Source of the DNA: Verrucomicrobiia bacterium
GTDB lineage: Bacteria; Verrucomicrobiota; Verrucomicrobiia; Verrucomicrobiales; DEV007
Assembly: GCA_030427505.1 (NCBI GenBank)
Contig: JAUICH010000001.1
Location: 496,001-560,000, forward strand
DNA: 64,000 nt
Direction: 5' to 3'
A program made the translations under genes and the position numbers. Below, in pieces: positions 17,221 to 25,634 of the stretch (its first letter is position 1; each line of letters starts with the position of its first letter). The notes under the pieces were generated by a model that did not search any database, had not been told where the DNA came from, and was given only the letters and a program-made list of their open reading frames with translations.

Positions 17221-19566
17221 TTACCACAAATTCTCGAATAGGAGGAATCGCCGGCGGATGTTTTCCGCTGGTGTGGCCGGAGGTTTGGTGGATGGCTTCG
17301 CGGGAGGCCTCAAAGGAGGGTCTCCGGGGCTAGAGTGAGGTGGGGTTTCACTTTCCGGCGGGGCGGAGCCATTTACGGCGGGCTCTCGAACGGGACCTCG
17401 TTCTTGTACCACACCGGAAGGCGGCAGGTTCGCGAAAAGAGGTTTGCGAATGGGAGCGCCACTGTGGGGCAGAGACAGCTCGTCTTCGGGAAAAGGGGTC
17501 AACACCGTGGGATGATCCGAATCGCTGCCGTTTTTGTCCGATACGGGTTCCAAGGGTGGCGGCATGGCGGGGCCGGTTTCCCGCGCGATGGGTTCTTCGA
17601 ACATGGGAGGCGCCGAGTGGGGGGGGACTGCCTCGTGCGGTATTTCGTTTCCGGAAGCAGGACCTTCCCCGGTGGCTGCTGGCGCCAGCGGAGCGTCCGC
17701 GGCCTGGGGCGGAGATGCCAGTGAAGGAGTAGAAGCCGTCTCCGGCGCCCCGGTGACCTGGGACTTTTCCTGTGAAGGCGGACGGAAAGGCAACAGCGGC
17801 CGGTATTCCAGCCGTTCCAAGCGTTTGCCGAAGAGTTCCACCCATTGGTCCCGGGCCTCTACATCCTGATCGTCGTAGGCGCCCAGGGTTTTCTTCAGGA
17901 TTTCCAAAAGGGCGGGATCGTGACAGAGAGGCAGGGGATGCAGGTTCCCTTTCCGCAGCCGTTCATCGAAGAAACAGCACTCCAACATCCAGATAGTCAG
18001 CGCGGGAAGCCAGGCGGTGCGGGCCTCATCCGAACGATCCTCTCCGGCGGGGTTGGCCATTTCGTCTTCTGGCGTTGCCGGGACAGCGGCGGGTGTGTCT
18101 TTCAGTTGGCTGTCCACTGAGAAACGGATCGCTTCCCAGGCCGTCACCCGGGGAACGAAGAGAGACTCCGCCATGCGGCCCACCCGGAACTGCACCTCAT
18201 AGGAAGGCCATTCGTCCACGGGCGTATAGAGCAGCGCCGCCGGATCCAGGTCCTCCGAACCACCCTTTCTGGTCTGGAATTGGATCAGCAAGTTTTCCGG
18301 GGGGAGCGGGGCAAAGATAAGCCCCCCAGAGGACAGGTGTTCCAAAATGGGGTGAATGCGGGAGACCAGGATCAGCGTTTCCTTCGGCGTCAGGCGTTCG
18401 CGGGCCGCCAGCAGGGTGGCCAGAGAAAACCCGTTCAGGAGATCCTCGTACCGTAGCGTGTACTGGGCATCCATTTCCAGAGACCAGGCCCGGGCCAGGT
18501 TGGGGTGGTTCTTGAGGAAACGGTGGCTCATTTTCCGCTGGAGCGCGTGAAAGTCGCTGGGCTCCAGCCAGGCACTGGGCGGCAGCACATGCACGCTCGC
18601 CGGGGTGCCAGTGGGCCGGGTCATCCCTTCACCAGAGACTTCACCGTCCAGCCGATAGGGTGAAAATTCCGGCCCCTTTTGTTCGTGGAAAGTGTAGTTG
18701 TCCCCGAAAGTGTCCTGAAACCCCGGATTGTCGGTAAAGAAGGTTCGCATCGGAGAGCGCGGCACCCAGCTTTCCGACGTGAGCGCGGCACTCTGCCGGA
18801 TCCGGTAGGGGGTGCTGCCCACCACTCCCACCAGGGCTTCGCGCAGTTCCCGGAGAAAACGAAGCCCCACGCCCGCGGGCTGTTTGGCGGCCCGGGAAAG
18901 CAGGGACGCCATGGGGCCGGACAAGCCGGATCCGTCTTCCGCCATCCGGTCTATGCTGTCCAGACCGGGAAGCTCCTTGCCCGAACTCAGCAAATGCAGC
19001 AACACGGTAATCCGGCCCAGCCACAGCAGAGTCAGGCTGGTATCCGTCTTAGGCTCTTCCTTCCGGTCCAGACCCAACTGCGCCAGCCGGAGCGAGAGGT
19101 GCCGGCCCCCAGTCAGAGTGACCGCAAAGTCGGACAGGTTCAGCGCGTTCAGAATGCGCGGATGGTGCGACAGGGCGCCGATGACGTCGCAGAGTTGGTG
19201 GATGATGGAGAGCGTCAGGCTCTTGGGCAAGACCCGGTGACGTTTCAGGTAGTCGTGAAGCCGTTCGCCATCCACGTACTCGGTTGCGTAGAAATAAGTC
19301 TCGTTCCGCCAGCCGGCGTCCACCACTCCCGCCACATTCGGATGCTGGATCACCCGGGCCACCTCAATGCGTTCTTCCACGGACTCCCGTTCCTGAGATT
19401 GGAGCCGCTGCCCCTGTTGAAAGGGGAAATGGACCACCGCGAACCGTCCATCCGCCTTGTTCAGAGCCAGACAGGCGTGGGCCGTGTCTCGTTGATAAAG
19501 CGTGTAGAAAGTTCCGTCGTTCTTACGGCAAAGCTCAAAGGGAGCGATGTCCTGAGGCGATGTCAT
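17221..19566 (-). CDS. Tandem pseudokinase-like protein with proline-rich tail
   Basis: This 781-residue protein has two Ser/Thr-kinase-like regions. In the first (about 10-260), NVAGVVDAGWRNETYFYATE and YVDGERLHDYLKRHRVLP match N-lobe/hinge sequence, but the VAxK-position lysine is a histidine (FAVVHFPF), HRDLKPEN has become NALNLSDF and DFG has become AQLG. The second (about 335-560) has LEHLSSGGLIFAPLPPENLL, again without the HRD aspartate. Both therefore look catalytically dead. From about residue 600 the chain is proline/alanine-rich and probably disordered. No signal peptide or membrane helix is visible. It could be a scaffold or sensor; no partner is evident nearby. Confidence 0.65.
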   Translation of the reverse strand: MTSPQDIAPFELCRKNDGTFYTLYQRDTAHACLALNKADGRFAVVHFPFQQGQRLQSQERESVEERIEVARVIQHPNVAGVVDAGWRNETYFYATEYVDGERLHDYLKRHRVLPKSLTLSIIHQLCDVIGALSHHPRILNALNLSDFAVTLTGGRHLSLRLAQLGLDRKEEPKTDTSLTLLWLGRITVLLHLLSSGKELPGLDSIDRMAEDGSGLSGPMASLLSRAAKQPAGVGLRFLRELREALVGVVGSTPYRIRQSAALTSESWVPRSPMRTFFTDNPGFQDTFGDNYTFHEQKGPEFSPYRLDGEVSGEGMTRPTGTPASVHVLPPSAWLEPSDFHALQRKMSHRFLKNHPNLARAWSLEMDAQYTLRYEDLLNGFSLATLLAARERLTPKETLILVSRIHPILEHLSSGGLIFAPLPPENLLIQFQTRKGGSEDLDPAALLYTPVDEWPSYEVQFRVGRMAESLFVPRVTAWEAIRFSVDSQLKDTPAAVPATPEDEMANPAGEDRSDEARTAWLPALTIWMLECCFFDERLRKGNLHPLPLCHDPALLEILKKTLGAYDDQDVEARDQWVELFGKRLERLEYRPLLPFRPPSQEKSQVTGAPETASTPSLASPPQAADAPLAPAATGEGPASGNEIPHEAVPPHSAPPMFEEPIARETGPAMPPPLEPVSDKNGSDSDHPTVLTPFPEDELSLPHSGAPIRKPLFANLPPSGVVQERGPVREPAVNGSAPPESETPPHSSPGDPPLRPPAKPSTKPPATPAENIRRRFLLFENLW

Positions 19567-19738
19567 CGGCTACCAGCGGCACGAAGAAATAAGCAGGAAA
19601 AGTGTCAAAAAGACCGGGAAAGGCCGATATCAGACAAATAATCTAGATAACGTAAAAATTCTAATCATACCCAGAGATTATGCCACTCCGAATTGTGATT
19701 AATTTTAGTTTTCTAGAATATAGGGAAAACTGAATATC
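19567..19738. other. AT-rich gap before the pseudokinase gene
   Basis: This 172-base stretch is much richer in A and T than the flanking genes and presumably holds the promoter for the leftward pseudokinase gene. I see no coding frame or strong terminator. Confidence 0.45.
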
Positions 19739-20572
19739 TCAGGCTGTTAGCCGGAGAATTGTCACTTCCGGAGGGCAGGCGAACCGCGCGGGAATGGCAA
19801 TCGTGCCGATTCCCCGGGTCACATAGACGTGCTGACCCTGCTTGGAGTAGAGCCCGGAGACATATTTCTTTCCATAGGATGGCAGCCGGAGCGCGCCGAA
19901 AAAGGGCGCGCAGATCTGGCCCCCGTGAGTATGACCGGAAAGCTGGAGCAGCACCCTGGGGTCCTTCTTGGCCGTGTCGAAGAAATCGGGCTCGTGCGCG
20001 CCGAGGATGACTGGCACGTCTCTCTCTACCCCTTTGAGGGCGCGGGGCAGGTCTGGGTTTCCCGCCCAGACGCTTTCCGTGGCCGCCAGGGCGAAGTCCG
20101 CCCCACCTTTTGAAAGGATCAGTCCTTCATTTCTCAGCACGCGGAGACCGGCCTTTTGCAGGGCGGCCGTGACGCGAACCGTGTCGTGCCACTGGTCATG
20201 GTTTCCGAGCGCCGCGTAGATGCCCAAGGGCGCCGAAAGGCGTTTCAGCGCGCCGCACAGCAGGGGCATGGCGCTGACGTCTTCCGAAATATAGTCCCCC
20301 ATCAGGATGATGACGTCCGGCTTCTGGGCATTCATCGTGGCGACGCAGCGCTCCACGAAGTCCACCTCCAACGTTTCATCAAAGTGGAAATCCGCCATGA
20401 CGCCGATGGTCACGCCATCCAGACCGGCGTGTTGCCGCGGCAGAGGGCAGTTGGTCCGCTCCACGGTGATGCGGTGGCGTTCCACCAGCGCTCCCCAGCC
20501 GTAAGAGCCCGTCCCGGCCAGGCCCAAGGTGCCGGCGCGGAGCAGGCTTCGTCGTGTCATGACCTTGATCAT
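19739..20572 (-). CDS. Calcineurin-like metallophosphoesterase (copy A)
   Basis: This 277-residue protein has a twin-arginine-type start (MTRRSLLRAGTLGLAGTG) and the complete two-metal phosphoesterase set: D-x-H in MADFHFDE, MGDYI, GNHDQW, the histidine in GAHEPDFF and SGHTHGGQ. It resembles the YaeI/YkoQ group, whose members act on phosphodiester or phospholipid substrates at the membrane. The substrate here is not known. It is followed upstream on the same strand by a close paralogue of almost equal length, so the two arose by tandem duplication. Confidence 0.82.
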   Translation of the reverse strand: MIKVMTRRSLLRAGTLGLAGTGSYGWGALVERHRITVERTNCPLPRQHAGLDGVTIGVMADFHFDETLEVDFVERCVATMNAQKPDVIILMGDYISEDVSAMPLLCGALKRLSAPLGIYAALGNHDQWHDTVRVTAALQKAGLRVLRNEGLILSKGGADFALAATESVWAGNPDLPRALKGVERDVPVILGAHEPDFFDTAKKDPRVLLQLSGHTHGGQICAPFFGALRLPSYGKKYVSGLYSKQGQHVYVTRGIGTIAIPARFACPPEVTILRLTA

Positions 20573-20612
20573 TTTTGAATGGCTGAGCCGGAATAATGAG
20601 ATCTTTCCTACC

Positions 20613-21449
20613 TCAAGCGGTCAGCCTGAGAACCGTCAGTTCCGGCGGACAGGCGAAGCGCGCCGGAATGGCAATCGTGCCCACGCCCCGCGTGACGTAG
20701 AGGTGTTGCTGGTTTCGGGTGTAGAGCCCGGAAATGTAGTTCTGACCATACCTGGGAAGGTAGAGCGGCCGGAAAAACGGAAGGCGGATCTGGCCTCCGT
20801 GTGTGTGGCCGGAAAGTTGCAGAAAGACCCGGGAGTCTTTTTGGGAACGGTCGAAAAAGTCCGGTTCGTGAGCGCCCAGGATTACTGGGGTTTCTTTCGG
20901 CACGCCTTTCAGGGCATGGGAGAGATCCGGTTTCCCTACGATGACGCTTTCCGTTCCCGCCACGGCGAAGGTCTTTCCGCCACGGGACAAGAGGACGTGC
21001 TGGTCGCGCAGCACCCGGACTCCCGCTTTCTGGAGATGGGTTTCCACCTGTTTCCCGTGGTCCCAGCGGTAGTCGTGGTTGCCCAGCACCGCGTAAACGC
21101 CGAGGGGCGCGGAGAGGGGCTTCAAAAGCCCGCCGAGTTCCGGCATGACCTTCGTGTTTCGGGTCACGAAATCACCCGCCAGAAAGATGAGATCCGGCTT
21201 TTCCGCGTTCATCTTGGCCACGCAGTGTTTCACGAACGCCACCTCCCGGGTTTCATCGAAGTGAAAGTCCGACAACACGCCTATCTTCAGGCCTTCCAGA
21301 GCTGAATCCCGCGGTCGCAGGGGGCATTTCACCCGTTCCACGGCCAAGCGAAAACGTTCCACCAGGAAACCCCAGCCAATAGGTCCCGAGCCCACGAGCC
21401 CCAGGCTGCCAAATCGAAAAAGATTTCTTCGTGAAAGGACTTTGATCAT
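20613..21449 (-). CDS. Calcineurin-like metallophosphoesterase (copy B)
   Basis: This 278-residue paralogue of the next gene has the same architecture: MIKVLSRRNLFRFGSLGLVG start, LSDFHFDETREV, AGDFVTRN, GNHDYRWDH, GAHEPDFFDRS, SGHTHGGQIRLP and the same C-terminus YVTRGVGTIAIPARFACPPE. All metal ligands are kept, so both copies should be active. The gap to copy A is 40 bases, consistent with one transcript. Differences are concentrated between the metal motifs, which could mean different substrates. Confidence 0.82.
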   Translation of the reverse strand: MIKVLSRRNLFRFGSLGLVGSGPIGWGFLVERFRLAVERVKCPLRPRDSALEGLKIGVLSDFHFDETREVAFVKHCVAKMNAEKPDLIFLAGDFVTRNTKVMPELGGLLKPLSAPLGVYAVLGNHDYRWDHGKQVETHLQKAGVRVLRDQHVLLSRGGKTFAVAGTESVIVGKPDLSHALKGVPKETPVILGAHEPDFFDRSQKDSRVFLQLSGHTHGGQIRLPFFRPLYLPRYGQNYISGLYTRNQQHLYVTRGVGTIAIPARFACPPELTVLRLTA

Positions 21450-21571
21450 CGTTCCGCGGCGTGAATCGGACGGGTTCCGGCCTATACGGGATCGCGCCCG
21501 CGGTTATTTCACGCATTGCAAAAATCCCGATTCGCGCACAGGTTCAACAACCTCTCAGAAAACCGGATGGC

Positions 21572-22648
21572 ATGGGCAATCAGGAACTTACTCCATTTAC
21601 CGACTTTTGGTTCCTGTTTCTGAGCATTGTGCTGGAGGGCGCGCCCTTCATTTTCTTCGGTACGCTGATCTCGGGCTTTATCGACGCCTACCTGCCAGCG
21701 GGACTGATCGACAAGTTCCTGCCGAAGCGCCGTTCCCTGGCGGTGCTCATGAGTGGCCTGATGGGCGCCTTTTTGCCGGTGTGTGAATGCGCCATCGTGC
21801 CCGTGATCCGGCGTTTGATCCGCAAGGGCCTGCCCGTTTCCTGCGCCATCACTTACATGCTTTCCGCGCCGATCATCAACCCCATCGTGGTGATCAGCAC
21901 GCTGAATGCCTTCAGCAACCAGGGGCAGCAGGAGCAGGCCCTGCGCCCCATGCAGGTGGAGGAAGTGGTGGACCCCTGGTTTGTCGTGGGCAGCCGTCTC
22001 CTGCTCGCCTACATAGTCACCGTCGGCGTGGGACTGATCGTTCTGCGGCTGAGGAAGGAACACGTGCTGAAAGACCGCGTGCTGGCCACCATGCCGGCGG
22101 AAGGGGATCAGCCCGAGATCCACGATCACGGCGAAGAGCACGCCGCCAATCATGCTCATGCTCATGCTCACGCTCATGAACACGAACACCGCCACGAAGA
22201 GGCTGAAGGGCATAAACACGAGCACGAGCACGAGCACGTAGAACAAGCGCCGGACCGCCTGGTGATTGCCATGCGCACCGCCATGCGCGACTTCGTGGAT
22301 ACCGCCATGTATTTCACCATTGGGGTGGCCATCACGGCGCTGTTTAAGGCCTACGTCTCCGAAGGACTGGTGACCTTCTTTAACCAGAGCGAATACGTCG
22401 GGGTAAACCTGATGATGGTGCTGGCCTTCATCCTTTCGCTCTGCAGCACTTCAGACGCTTTCATCGCGGCAAATTTCCCGGTCCCGCTTTCCGCCAAACT
22501 GTCTTTCCTCATCTACGGGCCCATGATGGACGTGAAACTGGTATTCATGTACCTGGCGGTGTTCAGGAAGCGCTTCGTGCTGGCGATGGCGCTGGGGCTG
22601 TTTGCCGTCATCGGGATCGTGTGTTATTCGTGGATAAACCTCACGTGA
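21572..22648 (+). CDS. Permease of the YcgR/DUF318 family with His-rich loop
   Basis: This 358-residue membrane protein belongs to the predicted permease family that includes Bacillus YcgR. Typical blocks are VLEGAPFIFFGTLISGFID, GLMGAFLPVCECAIVPVIRR, MLSAPIINPIVV and LCSTSDAFIAANFPVP. Between the two membrane halves lies a loop of about 45 residues rich in His and Glu (HAHAHAHAHEHEHRHEE and following), likely to bind zinc or a similar metal. The ATG at 21572 is preferred over the upstream frame because the conserved part begins right after it. The partner gene starts 10 bases downstream. Confidence 0.85.
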   Translation: MGNQELTPFTDFWFLFLSIVLEGAPFIFFGTLISGFIDAYLPAGLIDKFLPKRRSLAVLMSGLMGAFLPVCECAIVPVIRRLIRKGLPVSCAITYMLSAPIINPIVVISTLNAFSNQGQQEQALRPMQVEEVVDPWFVVGSRLLLAYIVTVGVGLIVLRLRKEHVLKDRVLATMPAEGDQPEIHDHGEEHAANHAHAHAHAHEHEHRHEEAEGHKHEHEHEHVEQAPDRLVIAMRTAMRDFVDTAMYFTIGVAITALFKAYVSEGLVTFFNQSEYVGVNLMMVLAFILSLCSTSDAFIAANFPVPLSAKLSFLIYGPMMDVKLVFMYLAVFRKRFVLAMALGLFAVIGIVCYSWINLT

Positions 22649-22658
22649 TCTTTTTTAC

Positions 22659-23783
22659 ATGCGCCGTGTATTGCAGTTGGCACTGATCTCCGCCCTGCTG
22701 GTTTGGGGCGGGATGTTTGTGTATTTTTATGCCTCCCAGAGGGTGCAGGACTTTCTGGACACGAATTTCCGCACCCTGGTGCTGGTGTCTGGGGTGGGGC
22801 TGCTGGTGGTCGCTCTGTTCAATTTGCTGACCCTGAAAAAGCAGGCTGGGTGTACTCACGACCATGGCGAAGAGGAAGCCGACGGGCACACTGGCTGTTG
22901 TGGCGGTGGGGGAGGCTGCTGCGAGCCCGAACACGGCCATGACCATGACCATGACCATGACCATGACCATGACCATGACCATGACCATCATCGCGAACAC
23001 CATGGCCACGGCGAGGACCACGCGCACACGCATGTGCACGATCATGATGAAGCCACGCCAACCAATACGATCACGGCCCTGCTGATTCTCATTCTGCCGC
23101 TCGTGCTGGCGGCGAATTTTTCCCGGGACCGCTTCAGCATGGACTACGTGACGAAGTGGGACAACATCGACCGGACCATCCGCAAGATGAAAGCCAACCA
23201 ACCCGAGGATGGGGCGGCTCTGGACGAGCGCATGGCCTACAACACGCCGGACTCCGTTCCGGACGGTGAGGTGCCGATTCCTCAGGACGTGACCGCGGCG
23301 GATGTTCCCCCGGCTCCGGAGCCGGACCCGGAGGTGGCAGCCGCTGGAAACACCAGTGGGGGCGACGAGTGGGGCGAGTTCACCCTGGAAGATTTGAAGC
23401 GCATGGTGCCGCAGAACGAAGCGGGAAATTTCCTGCTGGAAGTGCCGCAGCTTTTTTACACGGCGGGCGATGAAGAGATCCAGCGCGTGCTGACTGGGCT
23501 GCCGGTGGAAACCATCGCGCAGATCATGCCGGAAAAACTGCATAACCCCAATGGCAAGCGGATGCGCATCTTCCGGTTGTTCATTGAATGCTGTGCGGCG
23601 GACGCTCGCCCCCTTTCCATCCCGATCGAGTTTTCCGGCGACCTTCCGGATTTGGAAACCCAGCAGTGGGTGAAAGTGGTCGGGAAAATGTCTTATCCCA
23701 AGGAAGAGGGTGAAATCGTGGCTCTGCTGAAAGTGGAAACGCTGGAGCCGACCGAGGAACCGGTGGACGCGATGATGTTCTGA
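22659..23783 (+). CDS. YcgQ-type (TIGR03943-like) membrane protein with His/Cys-rich loop
   Basis: This 374-residue protein begins with two membrane helices (LALISALLVWGGMFVYFYA, LVLVSGVGLLVVALFNLLT), then a His/Cys-rich loop (CTHDHGEEE, CCGGGGGCCEPEH, eight HD dipeptides), a third helix (ITALLILILPLVLAANFS) and a large soluble domain ending in LEPTEEPVDAMMF. The layout is that of the YcgQ/TIGR03943 family, which is found next to YcgR-type permeases; in Bacillus the pair is controlled by the zinc regulator Zur. The eight HD units are encoded by a near-perfect 6-base repeat. I infer a metal-linked transport pair. Confidence 0.78.
   Translation: MRRVLQLALISALLVWGGMFVYFYASQRVQDFLDTNFRTLVLVSGVGLLVVALFNLLTLKKQAGCTHDHGEEEADGHTGCCGGGGGCCEPEHGHDHDHDHDHDHDHDHDHHREHHGHGEDHAHTHVHDHDEATPTNTITALLILILPLVLAANFSRDRFSMDYVTKWDNIDRTIRKMKANQPEDGAALDERMAYNTPDSVPDGEVPIPQDVTAADVPPAPEPDPEVAAAGNTSGGDEWGEFTLEDLKRMVPQNEAGNFLLEVPQLFYTAGDEEIQRVLTGLPVETIAQIMPEKLHNPNGKRMRIFRLFIECCAADARPLSIPIEFSGDLPDLETQQWVKVVGKMSYPKEEGEIVALLKVETLEPTEEPVDAMMF
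22938..22985 (+). repeat. (CATGAC)8 microsatellite coding for (His-Asp)8
   Basis: Eight exact tandem copies of CATGAC run in frame inside the YcgQ-type gene and encode alternating His-Asp. Copy-number change by slippage would lengthen or shorten the metal loop by whole dipeptides without breaking the frame. Confidence 0.9.
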
Positions 23784-23895
23784 GCGCACAAGCTTTTGGT
23801 CCGCGTGTGTTGGGTCCGGCGAGCGCTTGGTTGTCTAAAAGGAAACGGAATATTCCTTTGTCATTTGGGGGACAAGGCTGTTTCTGTTCGTCTCC

Positions 23896-24585
23896 ATGGC
23901 GGACGCTTCTTCAATTCCTGTTCCTTACGTAGAGACTTTCGAGCCGCTGGCAGAGCTGCCGGGCTTGGTGCATGGCTTTGTCCTGCGGCATCCGGACATT
24001 CCGGTGGGCGTGGACCGGGCGGAGGTGTTGAGCCGGCTAGCCTCCCACTTTCGGGAGAGCCTGCAGAAGGTGGGAGTGTTTTATGACGACCTGATCCGGG
24101 CCGAGCAGGTACACGGTGGCGACGTGGTGGCCGCGGATGCCCTCAGCCCCGGAACGGTGGTGTCTTCCGTGGATGGACTGATCACTCAGCTTCCAGGCCA
24201 GACGTTGGGAATCTATGTGGCGGACTGTTGCGCGGTCTTCCTGGCGGACCCGGAAAACCGGGCCTGCGGGCTGGTGCATTCAGGAAAAAAGGGGTCCGAG
24301 GCAAAAATCGCCGCCCGCGCCGTGGCAGAGATGAAGGAGCGCTACGGCACGAATCCCGCTAAACTGGTGACGGTGTTGAGTCCTTGTATTCGCCCGCCTG
24401 CTTACGAAGTGGATTTTGCCGCCCAGATACGCGAACAACTCGCGGAAAGCGGCGTGCCCATGGACCAGATCCGCGACAGTGGCGCGTGCACTTCATCCGA
24501 TTTGGAGCGGTATTATTCCTATCGGATGGAAAAGGGTTCGACCGGCCGGATGCTGGCGGTGCTGGGCTGGCGGCGGGAGGCGTAA
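23896..24585 (+). CDS. PgeF/YfiH-type laccase-domain protein
   Basis: This 229-residue protein belongs to the YfiH/PgeF/LACC1 family (laccase-like fold; members act as purine nucleoside phosphorylases or as a peptidoglycan amino-acid proofreading hydrolase). The three metal-site positions are kept: H73 in EQVHGGDVV, the cysteine in ADCCAVFL and H128 in GLVHSGKKGSE. The usual HAGWRG block is HSGKKG here, so the substrate loop differs. It precedes ispE by one base. Confidence 0.78.
   Translation: MADASSIPVPYVETFEPLAELPGLVHGFVLRHPDIPVGVDRAEVLSRLASHFRESLQKVGVFYDDLIRAEQVHGGDVVAADALSPGTVVSSVDGLITQLPGQTLGIYVADCCAVFLADPENRACGLVHSGKKGSEAKIAARAVAEMKERYGTNPAKLVTVLSPCIRPPAYEVDFAAQIREQLAESGVPMDQIRDSGACTSSDLERYYSYRMEKGSTGRMLAVLGWRREA
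24575..24580 (+). promoter_or_regulatory. Ribosome binding site for ispE inside the end of pgeF
   Basis: GGGAGG ends 6 bases before the ATG at 24587 and lies within the last codons of the upstream gene. It selects 24587 over the later ATG at 24656, which has no such site. Confidence 0.65.
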
Positions 24586-24586
24586 C

Positions 24587-25558
24587 ATGAGCAAGCTGGG
24601 CGGAATTCTCGGCTGGCTGCACCAGCGCTTTTCGATCCGTAGACGTAAAAACTTCATGAGTGACCCTGGAGGCGAACCCTTGGTGCTGGACGCACCGGCC
24701 AAGACGAATCTGAACCTCAGGGTTCTGGGGCGGAGGAAAGATGGCTTTCACGAAATCGAAACCCGCATGCTGCCACTGTCTCTGGCTGACACCCTGAGTT
24801 TCCAGCCTCTGGAAAAAGGCTCCGGAGTCCAGCTGGAGATGAAGTGGGAAGTGGGCGACGCCGGCGTGGGCCCGGAAGAGGCCGAAACCGCTCATCTGAA
24901 CTCAGAGGACAATCTGGTGATGCGCGCGGTGCGCAAGCTGGAGCAGCGTTGCCATCTGGGGTTCGACGTGCGGATCGAGGTTACGAAGCGCATTCCCATG
25001 GGCGCCGGCTTGGGGGGCGGCAGCACGGACGCGGCGGCCACCCTGATGGGGCTGAACCGCCTGTACCAACTGGGCCTTTCCACGGATGACCTGCTCTGGA
25101 CGGCGGGCGAACTGGGCTCCGACATTCCGTTTTTTATCCGCGAATCCGTCTGCGACTGCCGCGGCCGGGGAGAAACCGTGGTGGCCACCGGTTTTCACTT
25201 CGAGCTGCCGATTCTCCTCATCAAACCTGGCTTCGGTGTGTCCACGCCCTGGGCCTATCAGCGCTGGGCGGAGGCGAAGCCCCTTCCCACGGTGCCATAC
25301 GTGCCGCAGTATTGTCCCTGGGGCGTGATGATGAATGACTTGGAACAGCCCGTATTCGAGAAGTATCTCTTCCTGGCCCGGCTCAAGGTGTGGCTGCTGG
25401 AGCAGCACGAAGTACACGCCGCCATCATGTCCGGCTCCGGTTCCACCATGCTGGCGGTCCTGAGCCGGAACGACCTGGGCCGCGAACTCGAAATGCGGGT
25501 CAAGGAACGCTTCGGCAAGACCATCTGGACCCACGTGGGGCACTCGCTGGCGAGTTAG
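24587..25558 (+). CDS. ispE: 4-diphosphocytidyl-2-C-methyl-D-erythritol kinase
   Basis: This 323-residue GHMP kinase acts in the MEP pathway of isoprenoid synthesis. Motifs are APAKTNLNLRVLGRRKDGFH at the start of the core, the ATP loop PMGAGLGGGSTDAAATL, GSDIPFF, and the C-terminal AIMSGSGSTMLAVL. An N-terminal extension of about 30 residues, rich in basic residues, precedes the core; the strong ribosome site supports it as translated. It is one base downstream of the pgeF-like gene and probably coupled to it. Confidence 0.92.
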   Translation: MSKLGGILGWLHQRFSIRRRKNFMSDPGGEPLVLDAPAKTNLNLRVLGRRKDGFHEIETRMLPLSLADTLSFQPLEKGSGVQLEMKWEVGDAGVGPEEAETAHLNSEDNLVMRAVRKLEQRCHLGFDVRIEVTKRIPMGAGLGGGSTDAAATLMGLNRLYQLGLSTDDLLWTAGELGSDIPFFIRESVCDCRGRGETVVATGFHFELPILLIKPGFGVSTPWAYQRWAEAKPLPTVPYVPQYCPWGVMMNDLEQPVFEKYLFLARLKVWLLEQHEVHAAIMSGSGSTMLAVLSRNDLGRELEMRVKERFGKTIWTHVGHSLAS

Positions 25559-25574
25559 CAAGTCCTTTAGGAAC

Positions 25575-25612
25575 GGGGGAATGGCCGCAACAAGGCGCAA
25601 AAGGCGCAAAGA
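25575..25612. repeat. Dispersed intergenic repeat, copy 1
   Basis: The 38-base sequence starts GGGGGAATGGCCGCAA and contains GGCGCAAAAGGCGCAAAGA. A second copy is at 27915-27952. Both lie just downstream of rightward genes (ispE, moaD). This is a short dispersed repeat rather than a mobile element with ends. Confidence 0.55.
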
Positions 25613-25634
25613 CTTTGATGGGAAGTTTCCGAGT

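Noticed and set aside
22938-22985. CRISPR-like repeat
   Set aside because: Tandem 6-base units without spacers, in frame as His-Asp; it is a coding microsatellite.
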